Shown here: positions 26,201-39,200 of the stretch, piece by piece
Numbering within the stretch: the stretch's first letter is position 1
Layout: every line of letters starts with the position of its first letter
NCBI GenBank assembly: GCA_944989445.1
Contig: CALYLW010000497.1
Coordinates: 124,001-188,000 of the forward strand
DNA from: Ampullaceana balthica
Taxonomy: Eukaryota > Mollusca > Gastropoda > Lymnaeidae
Length of the DNA stretch: 64,000 nt
Direction: 5' to 3'
Translations under genes and position numbers: made by a program
The notes under the pieces: model-generated
The model's database searches: none
What the model was told of the DNA's origin: nothing
The model's input: only the letters and a program-made list of their open reading frames with translations

Positions 26201-29200
26201 TGCTTTCAGCACTATTAAAAAAATGTATACGCCATCAACTATTGAATTTAGCCTTACGGTAATAAAAGTTTCAGAAATCTGTCTACTATGTGACTTGCTA
26301 ATTAGTCAAACAATAAGCCCAAAAAATTGACAAAGCCTCTCCCCAGCCCCCTACTCTCATCCCTCAATGTCATGGTATTCGTCGGAAATTCCATTTATTT
26401 TTTAAAAAAGTTTCTAGGCAATAATTTCTAAATGTATTCCATTATAGTCTGTCTCTGACTCGCTGATACATGCAAATCTAAATTTAGAAAACGGAATAGG
26501 TGAAAAAAGTGTGCGTGTGAGGGGGAGAGATATGCTTTACAAAAAAGAGGATTAAAAGTATTTTGATGGAAAATTGAGTATCCCGTTTTTCAAAACAATA
26601 TGCGTAGAATATTTGAGTAGCATTTAAGTCTTTGGACTTATGCATGCCTGCTGAATTTTTAAAAAATGCATACTTTGCCTAATCAAAGACTATTAATTTA
26701 TAACTTTTCTCAAGGAAAAAAGAAAATAACTAAATACCAAAAGTTTGTCATTTACTATGCATTAAATTATCGGAGATGTGCCATTTTATTATAGGTTGCC
26801 AATTGGGTTTTTTATTTAATTGTTTTTAAAAACTTAATTTCAGAGTTGGAGCTAACTGTTACATCTGTATGGATGTCATTTATAGGTCAATCTATATTAT
26901 GCAATACAGAAGAAGTGAGTTTATGTTCATTAAAAATGTGTTGTTTTTTAAAGGGAGGCAAAATGGCTAAACGTTTATGGGAAAGTAACCCATTTAATAT
27001 TACGAAATGCCTAGAATTGACATTTAGACAATGATAGTACATTGGTCCTTATGTAAATTTTATTGTATGTGATTTAACCTTGCTCTTAAGAACAGATTTA
27101 TAGGTTGTCTACTCTTTCTGGAAATAAATCAGTTCCAGACCTTTGTCTTAAAAATGCAAAGACTTTCAAGAGTTAAATATAAATGTTTCATCTTTTGGTA
27201 GGTGAGTGCAAGACAAAAGAGGACATCAACCTGTGTGAAGGCATTTCAAAGTTACCTGAGCATAATGAACTGGTCACAATGTTCAGTAGGTTATCTCCCC
27301 TTCCTTAACAGCCATAGCTATAACAATAATAAACAAATAAAATATATTCCTATACTATACCCTCTTTCATAATATGTTTCAACCTCAAATGTATATTGCT
27401 TGTGTAAATAATTTACAATGATTCCAAGCTCTCATGTCATTCCCTTCAGATCACATATTTATTTTAAAAAATTTCCTTGATTATAATATATCTATTCGCC
27501 AGAACAAGTAAGCCCAGTAATGAATTGTATTGCTAGCATTGAAGGCTTGTTCCAGTTTTCGTATGAAATCAATGAGAAAGGTAACTTTATTTATTCTCTC
27601 AAAGCCACTATAGTAATACCATGGTTCAATTTAAAGCAGTATCAATCTTTTCAGCCAGGTACTCTTGATACAGTGGAAAAAATAAGTTTTTCAAAATCTA
27701 CCATGCTACAATTTTCCATTTTCATGATACTTTTAAAATTATTATGAAATAAATTTGTTTTCAAGTTTAAAAAATAATAATAAAATCAAAATAAATGTAT
27801 AAGTATTTTACTTTGAATTTGAATGTTAATATCCTTTAAATTTTGTATATCATAGCAGTAATTTTCAATTAACATATTTTTAAAAATCACACAAAAAAAA
27901 CCCTCTTTATGATGCTTCTTGTTTTAATGAAATAAAATAACTTTCTTGAACTCAATAGGTGGTGGTATCTGTAATAACAGTGAAAATCTGCTTGAAGCCT
28001 GCCAAACGCCTGGCTCTCCAAATTATGACAACAAAGATTTCCTGATGAGGTTCAGGGTGTGCCCTGATGTTCAGACCAGTTTCAGACAGACTATTAGGTA
28101 CACCGGCATATTAAACAATGTCAGGCATTTGTTGTCAATAGATGAAAAATGAAGAAAAAAAATTAAATTTAATGAGTAAAAATCTTTTTGAAAGAAAAAA
28201 AAAGAGATTCAAGAAATTACGATTTTTTAACTGTAGGGTTCATTTTTAAAGAATTTAATCTTTTAGAAAATAACTTAGAAACTGACTTTATTTGCTACAT
28301 CTTAAAGTTTAAGTAATATTTTTTAAAAGTCTTACTAAATTATTTGTACATTCTATAATAATGCTCATAACTGCAAGTTTTCGAAGGTGTTATTTTTATA
28401 TATGGTCCGGACTAAACTTTGTTTGGCAAAATTTAATTGTATGATGTTGAATCCTGCCCTTAATGACATTTCTAGTTAACTGCATGAGAGGTTGTTTTAT
28501 GATCGTGTTGTAACTTCTTACAGGTACAAATGTATGGGAACATGGGTTGCTAACATGAATAATAATACCTACACATTTGTTGGGTTGGCTCATGATGAGA
28601 CAGGGGTTGTTCAAGACAAGTACAAGTGTCTCATGACTCTCAGGTAACCAAAGCTTTTTAAAAATATTATAAATAGGTGTCTTTCAAGAAGGGGTGTATC
28701 AGATTTCGGCTCCTGCAAACCCGGAATATGGCCATTTTTTTAACAAATCCGGCTCCTGCAGGATTTCACTTCATAAATCCAGCCGGATTTTAAAAAAATT
28801 GAATCTGGTACAGCCCTACTTTTAAGCCGTCTATCTTTGATGAATGTGGATCAGGAATGTTGTAATACATCTCTAATACTAATACACATAAAATATGCTT
28901 TAAATTTGATTGTAGATGGTATCAGAAAGAATGACCAGAAAAAAAAATTGAATGTATAAACTTATTGATGCCTAAAACATTTCAGAGACCAGCACTCAGA
29001 AGATAACACAATCAGATGGGGTCTCAGTCGTTTTGGGGACTGCAGGAACCTCAAGAGTTTAGAGCAGTCTCCCATTAGAGTTGTGCTGAGACGAGTTGCT
29101 CCCAAAACCAGTTTCATGATCCCGCAGTGCATTTTACCCCGAAACTTAACGGGGACGTGGTTCACACAGGGTATACAGTTTGCCTCCAACGTTTGGATCA

Positions 29201-30213
29201 ATGATACACACATCTACTACCGTACGATGATGAGCCAGTTTGACTACGAGGAGACGTGGTTTGCCTGCCAGGCAAATCTGGGAACTCGATTCCTTATGTC
29301 AAAGGTAGTGGTTGGACGCTGCGAGATCAGCTTTGTCTGTTTTGACCTGGTTCCTCGCCATGATGGTATTGTCCGCTACAGGGTCGGTAGGTCAGTTAAA
29401 CTTCCATTCACTTTGGATGAGCGAACAAGAGACAAAGATTTCCTTGTCACTTCCTTTAAGGAAACGTTCAGCTGGCAATGGTTGACGTTCTCACGAGACA
29501 ATCTTGACTGGAAGTATGAAGTGCTCATACAGAACCCACCTTCACCAGTGATCTGCCCGATAGGTGGCAGGTACTCGTTTAGACAGTACTCGAATGATTT
29601 TTACCAACTCTATGACACAAGGATAAGAGGGATTACTTTAAGCCCAAGGAACAAGATCAGTTGCCTGATGAATGTTTCTGAGTTTAAGTCCTGTCACGGT
29701 GACATGAGCAAAATGGAGATAGATGCGACTTACTGTGAGACCGTTGACTACAGAGGGCGGCCCATCGGGGAATACGAAGAGCCAGATCATATCCTCACAT
29801 GCGCTGGCCACTGGCTTGAGGATATGAAGTCATACATGATCACATACGATGAGGAGGATGCAATATCAAAGTTCAGATGCTGGGTGTACGAGAGGATTAG
29901 CTGGACTGATATTGCGCTTTCACGTTCGGAGACTGCCCGCTGTCCAAAGAACCAGAACTCCAGGAGCTATGAGATTGACGGAGCAAGATTTTACATGGCG
30001 CTGACGGAGACAGAGAGACTCTTTGATGACTGCCCACCGAGATTTGATTCTGGCATAACACCCAATGCCAAACCTAGAACATTGTACACTTTATACAGTG
30101 GATCACACAGTTGTCTCATCAGTAATCAGCAAGGAAAATATTTTATTTTTGCCTTTTCAGTCTTTGTGGTACCAGGATTAATTTATTTTTCATTCAGCAA
30201 TGAGATTAATTAG
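23250..30213 (+). CDS. Secreted/surface cysteine-rich protein, same family (paralogue B, 8 exons, long fused last exon)
   Basis: Exons: 23250-23310, 23930-24122, 26844-26914, 27202-27285, 27503-27580, 27959-28097, 28524-28643, 28986-30213. They total 1974 bp, one open frame of 657 residues plus stop. Residues 1-21 are a signal peptide. C26-Q-F-P opens the first segment, with D-G-S-W-Y next, and all four cysteine-led segments of the upstream paralogue are present in the same order. The second half is closely similar (shared strings include EYEEPDHILTC-like and SYMITYDEEDAIS). The C-terminus ends in a hydrophobic stretch after Y-S-G-S-H-S-C, so a GPI-type or single-pass anchor is possible. The last exon (1228 bp) covers what paralogue A splits into eight exons. 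Intron 2 holds a LINE fragment and MITE pieces; intron 7 holds a 130 bp hAT-like MITE. A candidate AATAAA lies at 30528-30533. Biochemical role unknown. Confidence 0.88.
24511..25838 (-). mobile_element. 5'-truncated LINE (CR1/L2/Jockey-like reverse transcriptase) in intron 2 of paralogue B
   Basis: The minus strand from about 25838 to 24588 encodes the latter part of a LINE reverse transcriptase. In order: H-G-F-R-K-N-R-S-C, F-S-K-A-F-D-K-V, G-V-P-Q-G-T-V-L-G-P, the catalytic F-A-D-D, Y-L-G-V and R-P-V-L-E-Y-A. One frameshift occurs near 25710; from 25544 to 24588 the frame is open (318 residues). The 3' end at 24511-24535 carries GATAA repeats. The endonuclease half and the first RT blocks are missing, so it is a dead-on-arrival copy. 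The clade is inferred from motif style only. Confidence 0.85.
25845..26003. mobile_element. Partial GGGGCCGTCC-family MITE (right end)
   Basis: Shares its interior (AACTTTTATTTAAAGT, then GTGACGTCACATTTCTT) with 42440-42500 and ends GACGGCCCC at 26003. The left terminus is not found; it abuts the truncated LINE. Confidence 0.55.
28689..28818. mobile_element. hAT-like MITE, 130 bp, in intron 7 of paralogue B
   Basis: Termini AAGGGGTGTATCAGATT and AATCTGGTACAGCCCTA are inverted with a few mismatches. The flanking octamers CTTTCAAG (28681-28688) and CTTTTAAG (28819-28826) match at 7 of 8 positions. Confidence 0.65.
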
Positions 30214-32449
30214 CGCATCATCAGGAAAAAATATTAAAAAATAACCTTGTTTATAGATCTACAAAGTAAGATGAAATATCACTCTTCATATTTCATAGCT
30301 TGATTTTGATATACTTTATTTACTTGCATTCAGGTTGCACAAGTGGTTAGTCACAGCCTTAGTTTGGGAAAGCAAAAGTGGTTATCAGCTGTTGTCTCAC
30401 AGTTAGGTTGTATCATTAGTCTTGAGAGAAACATGCTCATTTAACATCTACAATTATTTATCTGACATCTTTTTTTAAAAAGTTTTATTTTTTTTAAAAC
30501 ATGAAAACCAAAGAGCTATCTTCACTAAATAAAAATTGATTGCCCCCTGGTCAAATTGATTATAATCTATTTGTACACATGAATTACAGTAGTAAGTCTA
30601 ACTAATCAATTGGATAGTTTGCTCCCCTGATTTGTAACAAAATTTTTTGTTTAAAAGTGCCATATATTTGTGAGTACATACAGTGCTTTTTCCTTTCTCG
30701 TATAGCTGTAGGTCCCAGCTTCAGAATATTTATAGGCTTGAATTACGCTATAATCCTTTGAAAAAAATCTGTTTTAAAAATTTTATTATTGCGTTTAACA
30801 CTGAAACTGAAGAGCAGAGCTCAGCAACTTACGCCATGCCAGTCATGTGGAATATATTAGAATGGTCAGTGAAAGCCCCAAAAAAAGGAGATTGATTGTT
30901 ACACTGGTTCAGCAGAGATTCTTATTTGTCACAATATTACCCAAAGTTTCCATGCTCTGCTGTAGTTAGATTTTGAATTGTGAATATGTTATTTTGTTAA
31001 TTTCTATACTGTACATATCTATGTCCTTAATTTGTATTACACTATTGGTGCTTTGCAAATATGATGAGTCTATGAAATACAAATTTGAACATTTGATTTA
31101 ATGAAAGTTCATATTTCATTTTTGTTTCGTTACCCTTTGATTTCATGGTTTGTTTTTTTTTAAATGTGAAAATTCAGTGTTTCTGTTCAGTTAAAAAATA
31201 TTCATGAATATATTTCATACTAATTTATACTTAAAGGTCTAGAAGCCATTTTTTATAAAGTTAATAATGGCCTAATTATTTTTAAAAAGACTTTTCATTA
31301 AGAACAATTGTAAATATAGTCATTACTTGTCTTGCACTAAATGTTTATATAATAAAATTTCATGCTTAAAATGTGTCAGTCTTTTTTGAGAGCCCTCAAT
31401 GTATAAAGTATAAATATCTTGTATAAATAAGTAGAAAGCCTTAAAAAAAAGATTACAGAAGATTTCTGTCCTAATTATTTAAAATAAATTTTAATTTAAG
31501 ATTCTCATAGTTTATTTATATTTCATTGACGGACACAAGAAATAGCAAGTAGAAACTATAAAGAGTAAACTGCTTTCATAACTCACTTGAACAAAATTTC
31601 AGCAATACAAGTCTGCAACAGTTGTTTTATTGGAATTCAACTTGTCAACAAATGTTTTAAAAACTGAATGTAGTTACATACTGTCATGACAAAATTACCA
31701 GAATGTGATGGTTTTAAAAGCGTATTCTTTTTTGGAAAATTAACTTAAAAATACTTTTTTTTTAAAAAGTAAACTTCTATACTTTTATGTGTATAAACTT
31801 ACAAGTTGTATTCACATAGGGAAACGTAACTAACAAAAAAAATCAATAAAACATGAGCATATGTTATAAAAAAAATTATAAATAAGTATTGATCAAAAAG
31901 ATCACAAGACAGACAAACTGAAATAAGCTCGGCAAGAGCAGATTGGGAATTATTGATTTAACCCAATTATTGTGTCTTCATTCAAACAGACAACAATTAT
32001 TATTTCCTTATTTTATGATTTGATAACAATAAGACAATTTAATCTAAAATATTAACAATTTTTCTTATTTATCTTCTTCACAAAAAAAACTGATATGTTG
32101 TACAAATAGTGAAAATCCTATAATTGTGTATCAACTTAAAAAGCAGTCAAACATACACTCAAAAGATTTAAAGATGTGTGTGATAATAAAAAAATACAAC
32201 AGATGCAGACACTGACCAATTTTAGGTCCATCAAGGGAGAACAATTTCTCATATGCAAACTAAGCCTATATAGTGTTAATTAGGTTATAACTGTGAACAG
32301 ATTATGTGGACTTCTTCACACTGCCATGAGAAGCAACACAAACTTGACTCAAAATGCTCTCGTGATAATTTAAGAAAATAACCTTCAATAAACCACCAGT
32401 CATCTCTGTCACACTGTCTTCCATACAAAACAGATTTCCTGGCTACTTT
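30214..32449. other. Convergent 3' region between paralogue B and PSMD1
   Basis: No exon seen. Both genes end toward this 2.2 kb AT-rich interval, so it must hold both 3' UTRs. Plus-strand AATAAA candidates are at 30528-30533 and 31351-31356. The PSMD1 poly(A) site was not fixed. Confidence 0.4.
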
Positions 32450-33226
32450 CTAATCTTCAGTCCATTCAAATGGCTCAGGTGGTTCAGGCTCCTCTTCCTC
32501 CTCCTCAGCTTTAGGTCCTCCCGCCTGCACAGTTTCTACAATGTCCTCTAGTTCTTCAGGCTTGCTGTTCTTAAGCATGATGATCCCACCATGTGAAAGG
32601 TCTTTGACTGGCGTGTAACGACTTGTTTCAAGTGTTAGAACCTTCAACTGAGCCTGATAGATCAAAACATGAATGTAGATAAATTTTACATAAATTTAAA
32701 GGGCTCTCTTAATCATCAACATTAGTAAATATGACAGCGTGGCACTAGTCGCTAGAAGTAAACACGAAATTGTCGTAGAAAATTAGTTTATTAACTTTAT
32801 ATCTTTATAATTTCAAATTATTAAATTTCTATAATTAGGTTACATTTGTTATATTTTTAACAATTTGTACAGGCGAATAGTTCCGAAAAACCCGATATCC
32901 GGCCGGGGCGAATGCCTCGAGCAATTTCTGGTTGGTCCCTACTGATTACCATTAGGTATTTTGAAATAGTATAACACATTTAAGGTTTGCAGTAAAAAAA
33001 TGCAAGTCTAAATAAAAATTAGCAAACAAAATAACTACTTCAAGTTGAGCATGTATAAATACATGTAGTTTAGTAAAATATTCAAATGATTTATTTGGTT
33101 GTGGCAAAATTAATACATGAGTTTCCTTTTCAGACCATGAATTTTAAAGCCCTTTTCTGAGATGTTAAATAGAGAAACTACTTCCCCTAATAAGACAATT
33201 TATAAATGCAGGCTATATTCTATCAA

Positions 33227-33269
<43 letters not shown>

Positions 33270-36200
33270 ACATAATATTTACCTTCATTGTGCGAGCTGG
33301 GTTAGATAATATCTCAAAGTTAGGTTCAGGCTCTTTCTTCTCTGGGATAGATTCAGTGAGCAGGGATTCTGTGGATTCATCTTCACCAGCATTTTTGTTT
33401 TTATCTGATGTTGAGGCTTCCTGTATTTACATAAAAAGATGCAATTCAAAGAGTGACTGAATTAGGGTAACCAATCCCACTTTTTTTATACTCTTAGGCC
33501 ACCAGTATATATCAGTGAAGTAGCTATCCTTAAAGTGATCCTTAAATCAATTCAATGGTGTAAAAAGCTTCAAGATAATTTGCCATGTCAATTTTCTAGT
33601 AGTATGCATAGTAGAATTAAGATATGGTTAATATAATACAGCAATCAATTTTAAATCATGCTGGTATCAATCATTGGGTACCTTTTTCTTATCTTTCTTG
33701 TCCTTGGCAGTGGAATCCTTTTTAGAAGAAGGCTCATCAACTTCCATGGACTCAACAGTGGTCTGTGAGTCTTTCTTTTTCTCCAGCTCTTTCTTCTTTT
33801 GTTTGGCTGTTATTGATAACACTGCTGTTTCAACCTAAAGTAAATTTAATTTGCTATTAATATTGACAGCTGGTATGAATTAAGGGAGGAGGTAACTCAA
33901 CTTCCCATAGTTATGTTTTTATTTCAATTATTAAAATAACTTATCTTTATTATTTGTGAAGGTAGTGTGTAGGGCACATGGTAATTTAGTTAAAATGTAT
34001 ACATTTAAATTAATATTTTGTAGAATTGAGTGATGGTTCAATAGCAATCATGTTTTTAAAGAAAGAAACAATCCAACAAACCTTCTCTTTGGCTTTGTCC
34101 TTTTTCTCTTCAAGTACAGGAGGATAGGCATAAGTAGATGGCTTAGCATTAGATCTGAACTCTATCTTAGGCATTTTTAGATCAATATTAAGACCAATGA
34201 TACAGGCGGGCTTAAAAGCTAGGGAGAGGAAATGGGTAAGAGGATACCAGAACCAGTACTGACAGAAGACAAGCATGCCCATAACTGCTTCCATGTTGGT
34301 ATGCCCTGTTCGAGACAGAAGGGATATGGTGCAGTTACGCCCACCAGCATCAATTATACCCTGGGCAAGGATCGAGCCAAATTTTGCCATCACATCTTCA
34401 TGCTTGTCAGCTATAACCTTGGCATAAAGCTGGCGAAAGTGGGTAACTTTGGGACATGTGGATTCATTGTGCTCGACAAGAATGAGCGCTGAAGCAATGA
34501 GGGCCCCCTGTCGGACATAGTTGATAGGGTCATTGGTCATGGGCTCTAAAAGTCCTATGGCATCTTTTAATCCTGTACCAGCACATGCAATGCCGAGAGC
34601 CATAGCAGCTCCAAAACGAACATGGGGGTTGTAGCTTTCAGAAAGAAGGGAGACAACACTTGGACACTGTTCAGGGGTTCTATAGAGAAGGAATCCTAGA
34701 CAAGTCACAGCAACTCTGCGGACATCATCGTTCACATCACTGACTGCAACATGAAGCAGCCTACGGATGGCCTGGTTGTTTCCTGTCCCACAGTAGGCCA
34801 TCGCCAGGGTGTACATTCCAGACCAACGCAATATGGGGTCCTTGTCTCTCATCAGCGACTCAATTAAGGCATCTGCTTCCTCTAGGCGCCCATACATAGT
34901 GAGAGCAATCCCTACAGCCAAACCTCTCAGGATTTTCTCATGTTGTGTCTCCTGGGCATACTGTACCATGTCAGTGATGGCTGTAGAGGATTTAGTACCC
35001 AACATCACTAAGCCCATGGCAAGGCCAGCAGCTTCTCCGGTTACTGCATCATCTTGAAACAAGTTGAACTTGAGCTGCTCATAAATGTCCTGCCTTGCAG
35101 ATCCCATAGCGGCTAGACCTAACCCCAGGCATCCGCCATGTCGTACCATGTCAGTAGAAGCATCTTTTAACTGGTTCAAGAGGTAGTCAGTTATTTCTCC
35201 CCCGTGATTAGCATGGATCAAGCCCAATGCATACAAACCCCCACCCTCTGAATAAGACGACCCTGGTCCCATGTCTTTTGGTAAATACTGGGACATAAGA
35301 TTTAGGGCTTCCTTCTCATGACCTTTGTGGATAACCCCAAGGCTGGCAGTGGCTGAAAATTTGGCCCAGTTTGTGGCCCTTGAAAGCCAATCAAGATTGT
35401 CCCGAAGAAACTGGTCCGATGTTGTTCCACAATGCATGAATGAATTAGCTATGACAGTAGCAGTATGGCACACAGAGTTCCTGACACCATCCTTCGTATT
35501 CTTTAGTATAAGCATATCTGTCTTGTTGTTCTTGATCAGAAACTGGAGACGTAGGAAAATACTTGTTTCCCCGCCAAGGATGGTGTGCAAGCGCTCAATG
35601 CGCTCCTGCTGACGCTTCTCTTCATCGGTTAAGCTGCTGAGATCTTTAGCAGGAGGTTTTGCATCTACTGAACTCGCAGCTTCATCTGTCTCCATAACAG
35701 TTTCCTTTTCTTTTTCATCCACATCAGAGCTCGGCTTCTTGGTATTCATGGCAGCAGGAGCAGAAATAGGAGCTGGGGCTGAAACTCTGAGTGCAGCTTG
35801 CACGCGCTGAAGAAACTGTTGGGTTGCACTCTCGTAGAGGTCAAAACCAATCTGATAGGCCATGAGAACAGAGTCCTCATTGCCTTTTGTCAGCTGCACA
35901 AGGATGTCAGCAACAGCCTGGGCATCATCGAGAAATATGTAACACTGGCAGACATTGATGTAGTCTGGGGTGCCCAGTCCCATGTAGAGGCTTGTTAAAA
36001 CCCTGAGGATGGTGTTGCGAAAGCTACGGCTTTGAATGAGAGACATGCAGACTTTGAAAGCATAGGACAGCATGCCTTGCACATCATCAGCAAGCTTGAT
36101 GGCCTTCTCAAATATGTCGATCCTCCTGGTTTCAAGCGCTATGCCAACAGCCTGCTTGAATTGCTTGTCGTCAAGGCAACGCTGAAACATTCGGTTGACG

Positions 36201-39200
36201 ACTGTCTCCAACCTCGGATCAATTTCCTTTTTGTCAGCCTCATTTGTGGTGTCAGCATTGTGAACTCTCACCTTGGTGTAAAAGTCAATGCATTTAGAGA
36301 TGATGGTCTCAACAAACTCAGAGGTGTCGTTAACATTGAATAGCGAGCCTGCACCTAGAGCAAATGTTAAGGACTCTTCATAAGCTCCAAGATGATAATA
36401 AACTTTAGAAGCTACCAGAGCAGCTAACTGATTGGATTTAAATTGGGGATCTTCATATAAGACTTCAATCTTATCTACATATTCTGATATTTCTGCCCAA
36501 AATACATCAACAATGTTGTCCAACTTGTTCAGGGCATAAGTCTGTAGATGTTGTTCAGGCTCATCAAGAAGAGAAATCACACCAGCTGAAAAAACAAGCA
36601 ATGATAAAAATTAATTTTTCTGAAATATAAAGATTCTCACATAGAATCAAATTGCAACATGAGGTATGACAAAAACAATGACATTATGAAAAAGAAGATT
36701 TCATCAAGAAACACATTTTCATAAATTATAAATACAACAGAAAACATTTTTTTAAAACTGATACAAAAAGGTATTCAATTAGACTAAGGCAAGTGGCTTC
36801 TAGGGACAGAGATCACTACAGTCTGTGAACATAATTTTATTTTAAAAACAACAAGTAAATTACAGTAGAACCCGGTTAAGTCGACGGCCTAGGGGTATGC
36901 CAAAAGGCGTGGAGGGAACCGATGATTGAGTGAAACTAAAACTAATATGGCAGTAAAATATTAACATGTGCTTGAAATTTCTTTATGTACATGATGTGCG
37001 TTAATTAGTGATGGGGCGATTAATCCGAATCGTATCGGAATATCCGGGACACTAATATTTCTTCACTCTTTCCTAAGGTTGTTAAGACCGTTCGTTTTTA
37101 AGGACGAAAATATAACCATTTGTTGCGTCAGCGCTGTTTTTTTTCCATAGTACATAACAAATTCAGCTACTCCTGCTGCGCCACGCGCTGCTTGTGGTCC
37201 GCTGGTGACATTGTATTTTTCTCTCTTGCGCACTCCCAGTTAACATTAGTTCTTTGTTTTTTTAAATGGGCTTGATGTTTGTTAAAGTTTCTGAGTGAGC
37301 AGTGATTCCCAGATTGAGCAATACTGTGCCTTGGAAGGCACTTGCGTGACTTTCCTTGCAAGCTACACTAATAAATAACCCGCCCCGTGTAACCTACACA
37401 TCCCCTCATTGTCCCCGAACAATTCTCTTCCAAACCATCTTCCTTGGGTCCGCCCCCTCAGCTTACAATGGATTCTGAATTCCTTCAGTAACTTGATGTT
37501 AATCGGACTAACCAACAACAATGGTGTGGGAGATTGAGAGCGGGGGTGGGTAAACTGTCTGTAGTCTGTTATATTATATATCATAAAATCCGGGGAGCCT
37601 TATTTACAGTAAGCACCCTATGATTTTGGTATCGTCCCATCACTAGCATTAATAAATGAGAATGTACATGCACGTGTTTTTGGAGTTGTTTTTTTTACAC
37701 AACAGCGTTGCCAATATTTGTTTGATGATGCGATTGGCATACTATAAAAATGTACATACATGTTTGCTAACAACAAAAGGCATATGTGCACCAACTAACA
37801 GCAGAAATTTACTAATAAAAATAAAAACCACCGTCGATTCTCGATACAAACCTTAATTTTCTTTTCTAAAGATATTCGTTTATCTTAAAAAATAATATGA
37901 TTAATGCATCAGAAAATGAATTAAGTTTAATAATAATATAAAATGCACTGCAAAATAATGAGGATTAAAGACAGATAATGCAATTTTCGAGCACCTCGGG
38001 TGAATACATACTCGATAGAGACGCGTCAAACTAATTCACACACTGATAAAAGTGAAACAAGATAAAAACATCCGGTAATTTTTATTGAAATCTCGTAAAA
38101 TCACACGATAGCCGGAAGTCTTGAGGAAAGCCAGATTTTGATGCAATTTTAAACTAAAAATGCGAGAGTGCGTCGCTTGGCGAAGAGACGGGGATCCAGC
38201 TAACCAACGTTAAGTTGCAAATTTTGCCCTCTTTTGTGCTCGAGATATTAGGGTGCAGCGACTAAAAAGAATCGCATTAACCGATGAGAAAATGCTAAGA
38301 CAAAGAGAGAATTTGGTGGTTCCAATAAGAAATGTCGACGTAATAGGGTTGGCGAGTTAACCGTGGTCGAGTTAAGTGGGTTCTATTGTATACATAAATA
38401 TTAAGACCAGGCCCATTGAAACATCTTTTCTATAAAATAAAAAATAAAAAGACATTCATTATACATATAGTCTTTTAAGGTAATGATAAAAATACACACT
38501 CTTTTAAAACTGTCACCTTTAGCAAATAAAAAAAGTAAAGCCATCCTCAAAAAATTAATTGCAAAGAGTTTCACACAGCAATCTAGATATGCAACTCATT
38601 GTCTATAGCATAGCCATCAAAATTAAAGAAAGCTTAAATAACCGAGTAACAGTGTACCCCTGACTATTTGTGGGATTAGGCTCTTAGCCCATCACATTAT
38701 TTTATTAGGCTATCATTAGGGGTCTACCGATATGCCTTTTTGCCGATACCGATATTACCGATATTTTTTGCCGATATGAGTATTTGTTCAGACAAAAACC
38801 AGCGGTCATATTTGATGACATCATTCTTAAATTTATCACTCCTAATTATTTATCTTTTATATTAGGGGACTACCGATATGCATTTTCGCTGATATTACAG
38901 ATATTTTTTCCGATATGACTAATATGAGTGCCGATATGAGTATTTGTTAGGACAAAAATAACAGCGGTCATATTTGATGACGTCATTCTTAAATTTATCA
39001 CTCGTAATTATTTAAAATATTAGGGGTCTACCGATATGCATTTTCGTCGATGTTACCGATATTTTTTTCCGATATGACTAATATGAGTGCCGATATGAGT
39101 ATTTGTTAGGACAAAAATAACAGCGGTCATATTTAATGACGGCATTCTTAAATTTATCACTCGTAATTATTTATATTTTATAATTAAGGGGTCTACCGAT

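Noticed and set aside
34232..36343. Several plus-strand frames of 66-103 codons
   Set aside because: Antisense shadows of the large PSMD1 exon.
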